Positions 1-7,310 of a DNA stretch of 64,000 nucleotides are shown piece by piece. Under the pieces are notes generated by a model. It saw only the letters and a program-made list of their open reading frames with translations, was not told where the DNA came from and made no database searches. Each line of letters opens with the position of its first letter. Within the stretch, counting starts at the first letter, position 1. The DNA comes from Lewinellaceae bacterium. GTDB lineage: Bacteria > Bacteroidota > Bacteroidia > Chitinophagales > Saprospiraceae. Made by a program: the position numbers and the translations under genes. The stretch spans positions 1,860,001 to 1,924,000 of the forward strand of contig JACJYL010000001.1 in assembly GCA_020636105.1 (NCBI GenBank), written 5' to 3'.

Positions 1-68
1 AGAAAAAAGGCATGAGCGGTCTGACCCAAAAGGAACGGAATCGATTGGAAGAATTGTCGAAGGATTGA
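1..68 (+). CDS. C-terminal tail of an unidentified protein (5' end outside window)
   Basis: The frame beginning at base 3 is open from the window edge and ends at TGA 66-68. It encodes a short charged tail ending in GLTQKERNRLEELSKD. A tail of the type 'SLTxxERxxLEELS' is reminiscent of the C-terminus of Bacteroidetes rhomboid-family membrane proteins, but about 21 residues are too few to be sure. It is on the same strand as plsC, 86 bp upstream of that start. Confidence 0.4.
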   Translation, partial: KKGMSGLTQKERNRLEELSKD

Positions 69-154
69 GCATAAAGGTACGGGGAGTTTTCACTCAGAAA
101 AGCAAAAATTCGCTACCTTTACCCATGAAAATTATCACTTCTAAATAGAAACTT

Positions 155-889
155 TTGAAAAAAATTCTGGCATACTTACTCACAGCCATTCACTTATTAG
201 TGTTCGGTTTGATCTTGGTACTTTTCCATCCGATGCAATGGATAGCCTTGAAAATTGGTGGATATACCGGTCACAAACGCATGGTAAAACGGATGAACTA
301 TTGCCTGATACAGAGTCTTAAAATATTGGGAAATACCTGCACCTTTACCATTGGTTATGAAATCCCGAAAGATAAGCCTCTCATTATCGTTTCCAATCAT
401 CAAAGCACCTACGACATCTCCCCTATCCAGTATTACCTGGATGACCATCATGTGAAATTCGTTTCCAAGGTGGAACTCGCCAAAGGCATCCCAAGTGTTT
501 CTTTCAACCTGCGGCACGGAGGTTCTGTGCTGATCGACCGCAAAAACCCCAGGCAGGCCCTGCCTGCCATGAAACAGTTTGCAGAATACCTGGAAGCCAA
601 TAAATATGCCGGGGTGATCTTTCCGGAAGGAACGCGAAGCAAAAACGGAATCCCAAAATCCTTTTCTCCTAATGGGCTGAAGACCCTGATCAAATACATG
701 CCTTCGGCTTATATCGTGCCGGTGACCATCAACAATTCGTGGAAGATCATCGAAAACGGCTACCGCCCTATGAATATCGGGATCAGGGCAACCTGGCAGA
801 CCCATAAACCCATTGAAGTGGCAGGCAGGGATTTTGATGAACTGCTCAAAGAAGTAGAAGATACGATCAAAGGAGCCATTATCAACTAA
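155..889 (+). CDS. plsC: 1-acyl-sn-glycerol-3-phosphate acyltransferase (PlsC family)
   Basis: Transfers an acyl chain to lysophosphatidic acid, giving phosphatidic acid, at the inner membrane. The 244-aa protein has one N-terminal hydrophobic segment (about residues 5-24). It then carries acyltransferase motif I NHQSTYD (81-87, the HxxxxD catalytic pair) and motif III FPEGTRS (156-162). Length fits the family. The start is a TTG at 155: the ATG at 125 in another frame runs into a stop after seven codons, and no ATG exists in frame before the conserved region. A near-consensus -7 box (TACCTTTA, 114-121) lies 34 bp upstream. The gene is followed by the IS110-family insertion at 930, so whatever terminator it had is now split. 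Confidence 0.9.
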   Translation: MKKILAYLLTAIHLLVFGLILVLFHPMQWIALKIGGYTGHKRMVKRMNYCLIQSLKILGNTCTFTIGYEIPKDKPLIIVSNHQSTYDISPIQYYLDDHHVKFVSKVELAKGIPSVSFNLRHGGSVLIDRKNPRQALPAMKQFAEYLEANKYAGVIFPEGTRSKNGIPKSFSPNGLKTLIKYMPSAYIVPVTINNSWKIIENGYRPMNIGIRATWQTHKPIEVAGRDFDELLKEVEDTIKGAIIN

Positions 890-922
890 ATCGTATTTTT
901 AAAGGCAATCCCGGGGCCAAAC

Positions 923-936
923 ATGAGTCATCTTAC
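923..936 (+). other. Left junction of the IS110 element (left target half + core + right donor half)
   Basis: Host DNA ATGAGTC (923-929), core AT (930-931), then element DNA CTTAC (932-936). ATGAGTCAT equals the left target guide at 1004-1012. ATCTTAC is the exact reverse complement of the right donor guide GTAAGAT at 1097-1103. The border is inferred from these pairings. Confidence 0.75.
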
Positions 937-951
937 CTTAGGGGCAGGAAA

Positions 952-1120
952 TTAAATTTGGTAAATTTGAAATGAAAAAATAAGGAAGCGGCATAAGACT
1001 ATAATGAGTCATTTGTCATTAAGACAGTTCGGGATAGCCAGTCCCGCTTCCTTTTCTCTGTTTCACCTCGGACAGTTTGTTAGGCAATAAGCCTGAGTAA
1101 GATAGATGAGGCATAACAGA
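952..1120 (+). ncRNA. Predicted IS110 bridge RNA with target-binding and donor-binding loops
   Basis: Seen in order: a 5' hairpin (AAATTT 954-959 with 963-968); a target loop closed by a perfect 10-bp stem (982-991 with 1044-1053); and a donor loop closed by TCTGTT/AACAGA (1057-1062 with 1115-1120) and CCTC/GAGG (1066-1069 with 1108-1111). The target loop holds ATGAGTCAT (1004-1012), a small hairpin (TGTC/GACA, 1014-1026), then TTCGGGAT (1028-1035). These match the left flank 923-931 and the complement of the right flank 2189-2196. The donor loop holds ACAGTTTGT (1072-1080), a small hairpin (AGGC/GCCT, 1082-1094), then GTAAGAT (1097-1103). These match the right element end 2182-2190 (two wobble-type differences) and the complement of the left end 930-936. 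This is the IS621 bridge RNA architecture. The exact RNA ends and the promoter are not visible to me. Confidence 0.83.
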
Positions 1121-1154
1121 AGTTATTTTATCAACACAAATTTACCGATTTAGT

Positions 1155-2144
1155 ATGAAACAATCTGATCGTTTTGTAGGAATTGACATATCAAAAGATA
1201 GTTTTGATGTCTGCGTTTTATCACAAGGGGCTCTATTAGAAGAAAGCCGTTTTAATAATGATGCTCAAGGTTGGCAAAAGTTTGCTAAAAACCTTAGTGA
1301 TCAGGACTTATGCATAATAGAAGCAACGGGATCTTATCATGTAGGGTTGGCATTATATTTAGTTGAGCATGATAAACGTGTTAGTGTAGTCAACCCTTTG
1401 CGTGTAAAGTATTTTTCTCGATTGAATCTCAAGAGGGCAAAAACAGATAGGGTAGATGCTTATGTTATTGCCCAGTATGGCCAAGTATTTAAGCCTGAAA
1501 GTTGGACAGCTCCACCGACACATTTAAGACAACTTCAACAGTTAATGACAGTTTCTGCACAATTAACAAAACAAAAGACGGCATTAATCAATCAACAAAA
1601 AAACTTTGAACTTGTACCAGACCCCAGTAAAGAAGCCCTTGAAATAATAAAGTGCCAAATAGTAAAATTAGAGAAACATTTACAAGAAATACAATGCCTT
1701 ATCAATAATAGCATTAAAGAACATTACAAAGAATTAGAGGCTTCTTTACGATCAATTCCCGGTTTAGGTCCCAAAACGGTAGCCACCTTAATCCTAATAA
1801 CTGGAGGCTTTACCAAGTTTGGATCATATAAAGCTTTGATAGCCTATGTGGGGTTAGCTCCTCGGACATACGAGTCAGGAGTAAGTGTTAAGGGAGCTTC
1901 ACACATCTGCAAGTTAGGGTCATCCTATCTTCGAAAGTTACTTTATGAATGTGCTTTAAGTGCCAAAAGGTTTAACCCTGTATGTAAGGAACTATTTGAA
2001 AGACTCTATATTGCAAAGAAAAAACCATTTAAAGTAGCCATGATTGCGGTGGCCAATAAGTTGCTGAAAATCGCTTTCACTATAGCTATAACTGGACAAA
2101 AATTTGATCCGGAATACAGACTAAAACATTATTTTGCCAAATAA
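1155..2144 (+). CDS. IS110-family transposase (DEDD recombinase)
   Basis: A 329-aa recombinase that would act with the bridge RNA encoded just upstream to join element and target DNA. The N-terminal RuvC-like DEDD domain has D11 (GIDIS), E56 (IEATG) and D98/D101 (TDRVDA). A middle coiled-coil-prone stretch spans about 130-195. The C-terminal Transposase_20 domain starts near RSIPGLGPKTVA (199-210) and contains GSSYLR (255-260), where the family's nucleophilic serine is expected (inference: S256 or S257). Full length with no frameshift, so it could be active. Codon use is clearly more AT-rich than in flanking genes. The ATG is preceded by the RNA region with no other gene between. Confidence 0.95.
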   Translation: MKQSDRFVGIDISKDSFDVCVLSQGALLEESRFNNDAQGWQKFAKNLSDQDLCIIEATGSYHVGLALYLVEHDKRVSVVNPLRVKYFSRLNLKRAKTDRVDAYVIAQYGQVFKPESWTAPPTHLRQLQQLMTVSAQLTKQKTALINQQKNFELVPDPSKEALEIIKCQIVKLEKHLQEIQCLINNSIKEHYKELEASLRSIPGLGPKTVATLILITGGFTKFGSYKALIAYVGLAPRTYESGVSVKGASHICKLGSSYLRKLLYECALSAKRFNPVCKELFERLYIAKKKPFKVAMIAVANKLLKIAFTIAITGQKFDPEYRLKHYFAK

Positions 2145-2181
2145 AATTTTCTGATTTTCCGAAAAAAATTTGGAGATGAAC

Positions 2182-2197
2182 ACAGTTCATCCCGAAT
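2182..2197 (+). other. Right junction of the IS110 element (left donor half + core + right target half)
   Basis: Element DNA ACAGTTC (2182-2188), core AT (2189-2190), then host DNA CCCGAAT (2191-2197). ATCCCGAA (2189-2196) is the exact complement of the right target guide TTCGGGAT at 1028-1035. ACAGTTCAT agrees with the left donor guide ACAGTTTGT at 7 of 9 positions, and both differences would be G-U type pairs. Confidence 0.72.
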
Positions 2198-2235
2198 AAT
2201 CAAAAACTGTCTGAAATAGAAGTTTTTTGATTATT
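2195..2235. repeat. Imperfect hairpin downstream of the IS
   Basis: AATAATCAAAAAC (2195-2207) pairs with GTTTTTTGATTATT (2222-2235) apart from one extra base. It begins within the right target half, so it may be part of the original palindrome that the IS entered, or an old terminator for plsC. Confidence 0.5.
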
Positions 2236-2279
2236 TGAAGTATTTTTTAAATGTAAAATGTAAAACAAGGAATTTAAAA

Positions 2280-2305
2280 CCTGCCTGCTGACGCAGGAAG
2301 GCAGG
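2280..2305. repeat. GC-rich CCTGCC...GGCAGG dispersed palindrome
   Basis: CCTGCC (2280-2285) pairs with GGCAGG (2300-2305) with an inner TGC/GCA. Related elements occur at 2415-2449, 13537-13564, 29337-29360, 37752-37780, 38453-38477 and 60401-60420, all intergenic. Confidence 0.6.
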
Positions 2306-2414
2306 TGTAAAAGTGAGTGGGCAAAAGGTTTGGGTTTTGGAAAAAAGTCATTTTTTGTCGCAAAACACCTAACCCACGACCCAAACACTTCTAAATTTTG
2401 CGGTTACTTGTTTT

Positions 2415-2449
2415 AAACCTTGCCTGCTGCCGCGACGGAAGGCAGGTTT
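2415..2449. repeat. Second GC-rich CCTGCC-family palindrome
   Basis: Arms AAACCT (2415-2420) and AGGTTT (2444-2449) flank GCCT/AGGC-type pairing. Same family as 2280-2305. Nothing else coding is seen between the IS and the typA stop. Confidence 0.5.
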
Positions 2450-2470
2450 TGCGGTTTATTTCTTTTGTAA

Positions 2471-2520
2471 ATGAGTCATCCCGAATTTAATCTGATTAGA
2501 TGAAATTCGGGATGACTCAT
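2471..2520. repeat. Perfect 18-bp palindrome carrying two intact IS110 target sites
   Basis: ATGAGTCATCCCGAATTT (2471-2488) and its exact complement (2503-2520) flank a 14-nt loop. Each arm contains the full 15-nt match to both target guides of the nearby IS110 bridge RNA (ATGAGTCAT plus ATCCCGAA overlapping on AT). It lies 27 bp past the typA stop, so in transcripts from typA it would form a strong 3' hairpin. There is no long U-run, so it resembles a REP-type element more than a classical terminator. Confidence 0.85.
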
Positions 2521-2547
2521 GTTATTTTTTCAAAAGCCGGAAACCAT

Positions 2548-4362
2548 TTATTCCACGGTCACAGCGGCATTTCTCGAACGTTTTCTATCATGTTCTTTTA
2601 AAAAGATCTTACGGAGCCTGATTGATTCCGGAGTCACTTCCACGTATTCGTCGCCCTGAATGTATTCGAGGGCCTCTTCGAGTGTAAATCTCTTTGGCGG
2701 AATGAGTTTCATTTTTTCATCTGCCCCGGAAGAACGCATATTGGAAAGCTTTTTCGTTTTGGTCACATTGATCACCAAATCGCCCGGACGGCTGTGTTCT
2801 CCGATCACCTGGCCTTCATAAATCTCTTCGTTGGAGCCGACAAAAAATTTCCCTCTATCCTGAAGATTGTTGATGGAATAGGGAATAGATTTTCCTAATT
2901 CCATACTGATCAATGAGCCATTGATGCGGCCCGGAATATCCCCTTTATGGGGTTCAAAATCCTTAAACCGGTGGGTCATGATAGCCTCACCCGCTGTGGC
3001 TGTTAACATCTGGCTACGGATGCCTATGATACCACGGGAAGGAATTTCAAATTTTAAAACCACGCGATCCGCTTTAGGTTCCATAGAAAGCATTACCCCT
3101 TTACGGCGGGTAATCATCTCAATGGCTTTTCCAGACACCTCATCAGGAAGATCAATCGTGAGTTCTTCCACAGGTTCGTGTTTTTTTCCGTCGATTTCTT
3201 TAATGATAACCTGCGGCTGACCGATCTGAAGTTCATATCCTTCCCGGCGCATGGTTTCCACCAAAATAGCCAGGTGTAATACGCCTCGTCCGAAAACCCT
3301 GAAGGCATCAGCTGAGGTAGTGGTTTCCACCCGCAAGGCAAGGTTTTTCTCTAATTCCTTTTTTAGTCTTTCTCTAACGTGACGGGAGGTAACGTATTTT
3401 CCCTCCTGGCCAAAAAACGGTGAGTCATTGATGGTAAAAATCATACTCATCGTCGGTTCATCGATAGCAATAGAAGGTAATGCTTCCGGATTTTCTGCAT
3501 CGGCAAAAGTATCCCCTATCTCAAATTCGTCAATCCCGAAAATACCACAAATATCTCCTGCCTGAACCTCATCAACCTCAGCACGCTGGAATCCTTCGAA
3601 TACAAATAATCCCCTGATCTTGCCTTTACTGATCTTGCCATCTTTTTTAACCAGGGCAATTTGTTGTCCCTGCCTCAAGGTTCCTCTGTGCAAACGCCCC
3701 ACTGCAATCCTTCCGATATAAGCCGAGTAATCAAGGCTGGTGACCAACATTTGGGCAGCACCTTCCTCTACTTTTGGCGGTGGAATATGCTCAATAATGG
3801 CATCGAGCAAAGGTATAATATTATCAGTCGGCTCTTTCCAGTCAACACTCATCCAGCCATTTTTGGCGGAGCCGAAAATAGTTGGAAAATCCAACTGGTC
3901 TTCTGTTGCATCCAAGTTGGCCATAAGGTCAAAAACGGAATCCTGCACCTCATCCGGGGTACAATTCAGTTTATCTACTTTATTGACCACAACGATGGGC
4001 TTGAGCCCTAATTCCAATGCTTTTTGCAAAACGAATCGGGTCTGGGGCATAGGTCCCTCAAAAGCATCGACGAGCAGCAGTACACCGTCGGCCATATTGA
4101 GTACCCTTTCCACCTCTCCACCGAAATCACTGTGACCAGGCGTGTCAATGATGTTGATCTTTACATCCTTATAAACGATGGAAACATTTTTGGCAAGGAT
4201 GGTTATTCCCCTTTCTCTTTCCAGATCATTACTATCCATGATGAGTTCTCCTGGATTTTCGTGGTCCTTGAACAGATGTCCTGCCACCAGCATTTTGTCC
4301 ACTAAGGTAGTCTTACCATGATCTACGTGGGCAATGATTGCGATATTTCTAAGTTTTGTCAT
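2548..4362 (-). CDS. typA: Ribosome-associated GTPase TypA/BipA
   Basis: Translational GTPase of the elongation factor family that binds ribosomes under stress and helps 50S assembly. From the chosen ATG it is 604 aa, the usual length. Visible: G1 AHVDHGKT (11-18), G2 in ERERGITIL (about 48-56), G3 DTPGH (73-77), G4 NKVD (127-130), then EF-G-like domains and the TypA-specific C-terminal region. An upstream in-frame TTG at 4386 would add eight residues, but it sits inside a -7 promoter box, so the ATG at 4362 is preferred. It appears monocistronic on the minus strand with an AT-rich upstream region. Confidence 0.96.
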   Translation of the reverse strand: MTKLRNIAIIAHVDHGKTTLVDKMLVAGHLFKDHENPGELIMDSNDLERERGITILAKNVSIVYKDVKINIIDTPGHSDFGGEVERVLNMADGVLLLVDAFEGPMPQTRFVLQKALELGLKPIVVVNKVDKLNCTPDEVQDSVFDLMANLDATEDQLDFPTIFGSAKNGWMSVDWKEPTDNIIPLLDAIIEHIPPPKVEEGAAQMLVTSLDYSAYIGRIAVGRLHRGTLRQGQQIALVKKDGKISKGKIRGLFVFEGFQRAEVDEVQAGDICGIFGIDEFEIGDTFADAENPEALPSIAIDEPTMSMIFTINDSPFFGQEGKYVTSRHVRERLKKELEKNLALRVETTTSADAFRVFGRGVLHLAILVETMRREGYELQIGQPQVIIKEIDGKKHEPVEELTIDLPDEVSGKAIEMITRRKGVMLSMEPKADRVVLKFEIPSRGIIGIRSQMLTATAGEAIMTHRFKDFEPHKGDIPGRINGSLISMELGKSIPYSINNLQDRGKFFVGSNEEIYEGQVIGEHSRPGDLVINVTKTKKLSNMRSSGADEKMKLIPPKRFTLEEALEYIQGDEYVEVTPESIRLRKIFLKEHDRKRSRNAAVTVE

Positions 4363-4383
4363 GCAATATTTTTTTTCGAGCCG

Positions 4384-4391
4384 CAAAGGTA
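4384..4391 (-). promoter_or_regulatory. -7 box for typA
   Basis: Minus-strand TACCTTTG matches the Bacteroidetes TAnnTTTG -7 element, 22 bp from the typA ATG. No clear -33 TTTG at the right spacing; an A/T tract lies there instead. Confidence 0.5.
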
Positions 4392-4404
4392 GGAAAAATT
4401 ATAA

Positions 4405-4432
4405 ATTAAAAATTAAAAATTAAAAATTAAAA
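4405..4432. repeat. Four tandem copies of ATTAAAA
   Basis: A 7-bp unit is repeated four times just upstream of the typA -7 box. Such short tracts can vary in copy number by slippage and might modulate promoter spacing or curvature (inference). Confidence 0.7.
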
Positions 4433-4605
4433 ACCGTTGAAAATCAATCACTTACCTTTTTTACCAAAACATTGGCCCATTATAAAATAAATGATGAAAG
4501 ATAATAAAGGTAATCTGGAATCTTTCAACCAATAATTGGGTGTTTTTGGATCTTTTTCAGTATTTAATTTTTGTAACGTGAAAATGAAATCTTTATGACA
4601 GGAAG

Positions 4606-4645
4606 GCAAAAAAAAACTCTCCCCACATTACCGTCGGGAGAGTTT
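4606..4645 (-). terminator. Rho-independent terminator of the 4673-5125 gene
   Basis: On the minus strand AAACTCTCCC (4645-4636) pairs with GGGAGAGTTT (4623-4614), followed by a run of U. It starts 27 bp past the stop of the gene at 4673. Confidence 0.85.
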
Positions 4646-4672
4646 TGAAATATGATTAGCAATTTCTTAAGA

Positions 4673-5125
4673 TTATAACGAATCTTTTTGTTCAGTGCCT
4701 TCCGGCAACAAAACCAAAACGTTTTCAGGCGCATAAACAAGGATGGAAACATTTTCCAATAACGGAGTGCCTCCAACCTCGATTTGTTTCCTGAGATCGG
4801 TACCATAAATGGTGTAAATCTCGTCTTCAACCGAGTATTTCAAATTGTATTTCCCGGCCTGAACGAGAGATTTAAGAATAGACTCGGTTCCGTTTTCGAG
4901 TGAAACACTCATTTGAATGCGCACTGTACTTTTGTCCCAGGTCTTTACCTCAATCGGCTCTCCAAGGTTTAGCGAAACGATTTCATTACCCTGAAGATTG
5001 AAAGATTTAATAAGTACTTTTTCTGCCGTTTCTTTCTGGAAACCTTGCTGGCCAAAACTCATTATAGCTAGGGGCAGAAGGAGGAAAGTAAGGGCAAAAT
5101 TGTTAAAAAGTGTAGATGTATTCAT
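4673..5125 (-). CDS. Secreted/periplasmic hypothetical protein, adhesin-like beta fold
   Basis: 150 aa with a signal peptide (hydrophobic core about 10-24, cleavage near SFGQ). The rest has alternating hydrophobic residues and phrases such as 'EPIEVKTWDKSTVRIQMSV' and 'NVSILVYAPENVLVLLP'. These resemble the head-domain type of putative auto-transporter adhesin proteins (DUF2807/DUF4097 style), but it is short and I cannot assign a family firmly. It is single-gene: its own terminator lies downstream and kdsA ends 124 bp upstream on the same strand. Confidence 0.7.
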   Translation of the reverse strand: MNTSTLFNNFALTFLLLPLAIMSFGQQGFQKETAEKVLIKSFNLQGNEIVSLNLGEPIEVKTWDKSTVRIQMSVSLENGTESILKSLVQAGKYNLKYSVEDEIYTIYGTDLRKQIEVGGTPLLENVSILVYAPENVLVLLPEGTEQKDSL

Positions 5126-5249
5126 AAGCAGCCTCCTTTTATTTAATGGATAAAATACGCATTTTTTGGCGTAAAGTCAATATGCTGACCCAAATTATCC
5201 ATCAGGTTTAAATGGTTAAAACAAAAAAAATCGTCAATGTGTGTTCTTC

Positions 5250-6068
5250 TCAAAAACTATTTATAGTCTTGCGTATCTTAACTAACCTCTCCAGTAATTG
5301 GTCTAAGCGGTCAAGAGGCAACATATTTGCCCCGTCGGATTTAGCTTCATCGGGTCGGGGATGTGTTTCTATAAAGATGCCGTCAACCCCTGAAACGATG
5401 CCTGCCCTGGCAATTATTTCTATCATGGCAGGTTGCCCGCCAGTAATTCCTGTTGATTGATTGGGTTGTTGCAAGGAATGAGTACAATCCAAAATCACTT
5501 CTGCCCCCAATTCCTGCATTTGGGGGATGCCACGGTAATCGACGATCATATCCTGGTATCCAAAATTGTTCCCTCTTTCGGTCAGCCATACCCGGTCATT
5601 TCCTGACTGCACCACTTTATCTTTGGCAAATTTCATGGCAGCAGGGCTCAAAAACTGACCTTTTTTGATATTAACGACCTTTCCCGTCTTGGCGGCAGCC
5701 ACCAAAAGATCTGTCTGCCGACAGAGAAAGGCGGGAATCTGTAAAACATCAACGTATTCGGCGGCGATGGCCGCTTCCTCTACAGAGTGAATATCCGTCG
5801 TCACCGGAATATCGAAATGCATTCCGATTTTCTTCAGTATTTCCAGTGCTTTAATATCTCCAATTCCAGTAAAAGAATCCAGACGGGAACGATTTGCTTT
5901 CCGATAAGACCCCTTGAAAATATAGGGAATTTCCAGGCGATTGGTAATCTTCACCACCGCTTCGGCGATTTCGAAAGCCATGGCTTCTCCCTCAATGGCA
6001 CATGGGCCGGCAATGAGAAAGAAATTGCCACTGTCCTGATGTTTAAGTTTGTTTAAGTTTATACTCAT
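5250..6068 (-). CDS. kdsA: 3-deoxy-8-phosphooctulonate synthase (Kdo-8-P synthase)
   Basis: Condenses PEP with D-arabinose 5-phosphate to Kdo-8-phosphate, the first committed step of Kdo for LPS. The 272-aa TIM barrel shows GPCAIEGE (21-28), KGSYRKANRS (52-61), IPAFLCRQTDLL, NIKKGQFLSP, D-THSLQQPN and HPRPDEAKSDGANMLPL. The Cys in GPC (residue 23) is the position that binds metal in the metal-dependent class; E. coli-type enzymes have Asn there. Kdo transferase (waaA) is encoded about 3 kb away on the same strand. KdsA-type length and motifs separate it from DAHP synthase. Confidence 0.96.
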   Translation of the reverse strand: MSINLNKLKHQDSGNFFLIAGPCAIEGEAMAFEIAEAVVKITNRLEIPYIFKGSYRKANRSRLDSFTGIGDIKALEILKKIGMHFDIPVTTDIHSVEEAAIAAEYVDVLQIPAFLCRQTDLLVAAAKTGKVVNIKKGQFLSPAAMKFAKDKVVQSGNDRVWLTERGNNFGYQDMIVDYRGIPQMQELGAEVILDCTHSLQQPNQSTGITGGQPAMIEIIARAGIVSGVDGIFIETHPRPDEAKSDGANMLPLDRLDQLLERLVKIRKTINSF

Positions 6069-6108
6069 ACTATGATTAATGTCTTTTCCTGGTGAAAAGT
6101 TCCAAACA

Positions 6109-6143
6109 AAAAAAAACGCGAAACCTGAAGATCAGATTCCGCG
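6109..6143 (-). terminator. Rho-independent terminator of the 6171-6752 OM gene
   Basis: On the minus strand CGCGGAATCTG pairs with CAGGTTTCGCG (11 bp including two G-U pairs) around a 5-nt loop, then eight or more U. It separates the OM protein gene from kdsA. Confidence 0.85.
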
Positions 6144-6170
6144 ATTGATATATGATTTAGTATGAAAAAA

Positions 6171-6752
6171 TTAAAGTTTGTAGGTTACTCCTAAATTGAG
6201 TAACGAAATGCCATACCCTACTTCTCCGAAGATACCCAGGTTGCTTTTCACAAAGTAAGTAGCTCCGACAAACCCGCTGTAAGTAAAATTGTTCTGAGCC
6301 TCGCGGTAGAAAGAAGGAACCGGTGTATCGGGTTTGTTGTCACCATACAATGGCTCATCAGAAGGCGTATTGTCTACAGCTACAATTGGCACATTGTAAG
6401 CAAGGCTAAAACCACCGTAAACATCCCATTTGTCGAGATTTACAAAATGTACAGCAGGACGGACACCAACCACCAACATCTGATTGTGGAATGTATTGGA
6501 AGATCCGTCATTGTATTTGATCAGGGAACTTGTGGTGGAAGAATAAGAAGCGAAAGCACTAAGGCTGAATTTTTCCGCTAATTTATATCCAAGGGTCAGG
6601 CTAACAGGCGGTACGTTGATCGATCCACCGTCTTTAAAAAAAGTAGGCACGACTCCAACGCCGGCGCTCAATTGTAATTTGGAAGTGCTTTGGGCATTGA
6701 CCGTAGCAAAAGAGATAAGTAAAAGGCCGAATAAAACAAAAATTCTTGACAT
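6171..6752 (-). CDS. Outer membrane beta-barrel protein
   Basis: 193 aa from the ATG at 6752. Signal peptide MSRIFVLFGLLLISFATVNA, then alternating amphipathic strands and a C-terminal strand ending VGYGISLLNLGVTYKL, as in small OmpW/OprF-like barrels of Bacteroidetes. The start was moved 18 codons downstream of the longest frame because it puts the signal peptide at the N-terminus and leaves a good promoter (6856-6887) upstream. Function unknown; likely structural or porin-like. Confidence 0.8.
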   Translation of the reverse strand: MSRIFVLFGLLLISFATVNAQSTSKLQLSAGVGVVPTFFKDGGSINVPPVSLTLGYKLAEKFSLSAFASYSSTTSSLIKYNDGSSNTFHNQMLVVGVRPAVHFVNLDKWDVYGGFSLAYNVPIVAVDNTPSDEPLYGDNKPDTPVPSFYREAQNNFTYSGFVGATYFVKSNLGIFGEVGYGISLLNLGVTYKL

Positions 6753-6855
6753 GGTTTCGTTTTTTAATTTTGAATTAGCAATGGGATTTGCAATATTTTT
6801 TCTCAAAAGGTGTTAATTTCTCGTTTTACCAACGACAACGTTTTGAATTATACCG

Positions 6856-6887
6856 CAAATTTAGATTAAAAAAGTGTACCAGTCAAA
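6856..6887 (-). promoter_or_regulatory. Bacteroidetes-type promoter of the OM protein gene
   Basis: Minus-strand TTTG (6887-6884), 20-nt spacer, TAAATTTG (6863-6856). Both elements and the spacing fit the phylum's housekeeping consensus. It implies a 5' leader of roughly 100 nt before the ATG at 6752. Confidence 0.7.
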
Positions 6888-7310
6888 CTTATAGGCAGAA
6901 TTTTATTTTATATTTAAGTATTTAAAAGGTTTTTAACAAAATTTAAATCTTTAAAATTGATTTATTTTTACCCCATGTTCTGTTTTTATTAAAGAGTAAA
7001 AACTTTAATATCTCCCCCACATCTAAGTCAAAACAGAATTTTTTTTTGCTTTTTTATATAAAACGTTTCTTTTTTTAAAAGTAACATATAATTATTGAAA
7101 ATTTCGATATTTTTTTAGTGAATCATTAATCAAACTGAATAAATCCAGCTAAATCCTTTCCTTGAATTCGAAAATAACCGAGTAAAAATTGACTAATTTT
7201 TAATTTTTGTTCAAAAACTTATGAGAATTCTAAAAAGTTTCTCAAATTAGCCCTTGCCCTCATTAATAATAAGAAAATGTATTTTTCTTAATCATTAAAA
7301 TTGTTTAATT
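6888..7310. other. AT-rich gene-free stretch
   Basis: About 420 bp of strongly AT-rich DNA with many T and A runs. I find no gene, no strong hairpin and no repeat copy here. It probably serves as upstream region for the OM gene (minus) and the small ORF at 7311 (plus). Confidence 0.6.

Larger units (their letters stand above)
930..2190 (+). mobile_element. IS110-family insertion sequence, about 1.26 kb, bridge-RNA type
   Basis: The element consists of a 223-nt left noncoding end with two structured guide loops, one DEDD transposase gene and a short right noncoding end of about 46 nt. A long left end is the arrangement of the IS110 group proper; IS1111-type elements carry their RNA on the right. 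There are no terminal inverted repeats, as expected for the family. Borders are set by an AT core present at both ends (930-931 and 2189-2190), where all four guide matches of the RNA meet. Flanking host DNA rejoined at the core reads ATGAGTCATCCCGAAT. The same sequence stands uninterrupted at 2471-2486, so this looks like an insertion into a copy of a dispersed palindrome. The element is visibly more AT-rich than neighbouring genes, consistent with transfer. Confidence 0.85.

Noticed and set aside
928..2191. TCATC at both IS ends considered as a target-site duplication
   Set aside because: IS110-family elements recombine at a short shared core; only AT is needed to explain the guide matches, and the rest belongs to target or donor halves.
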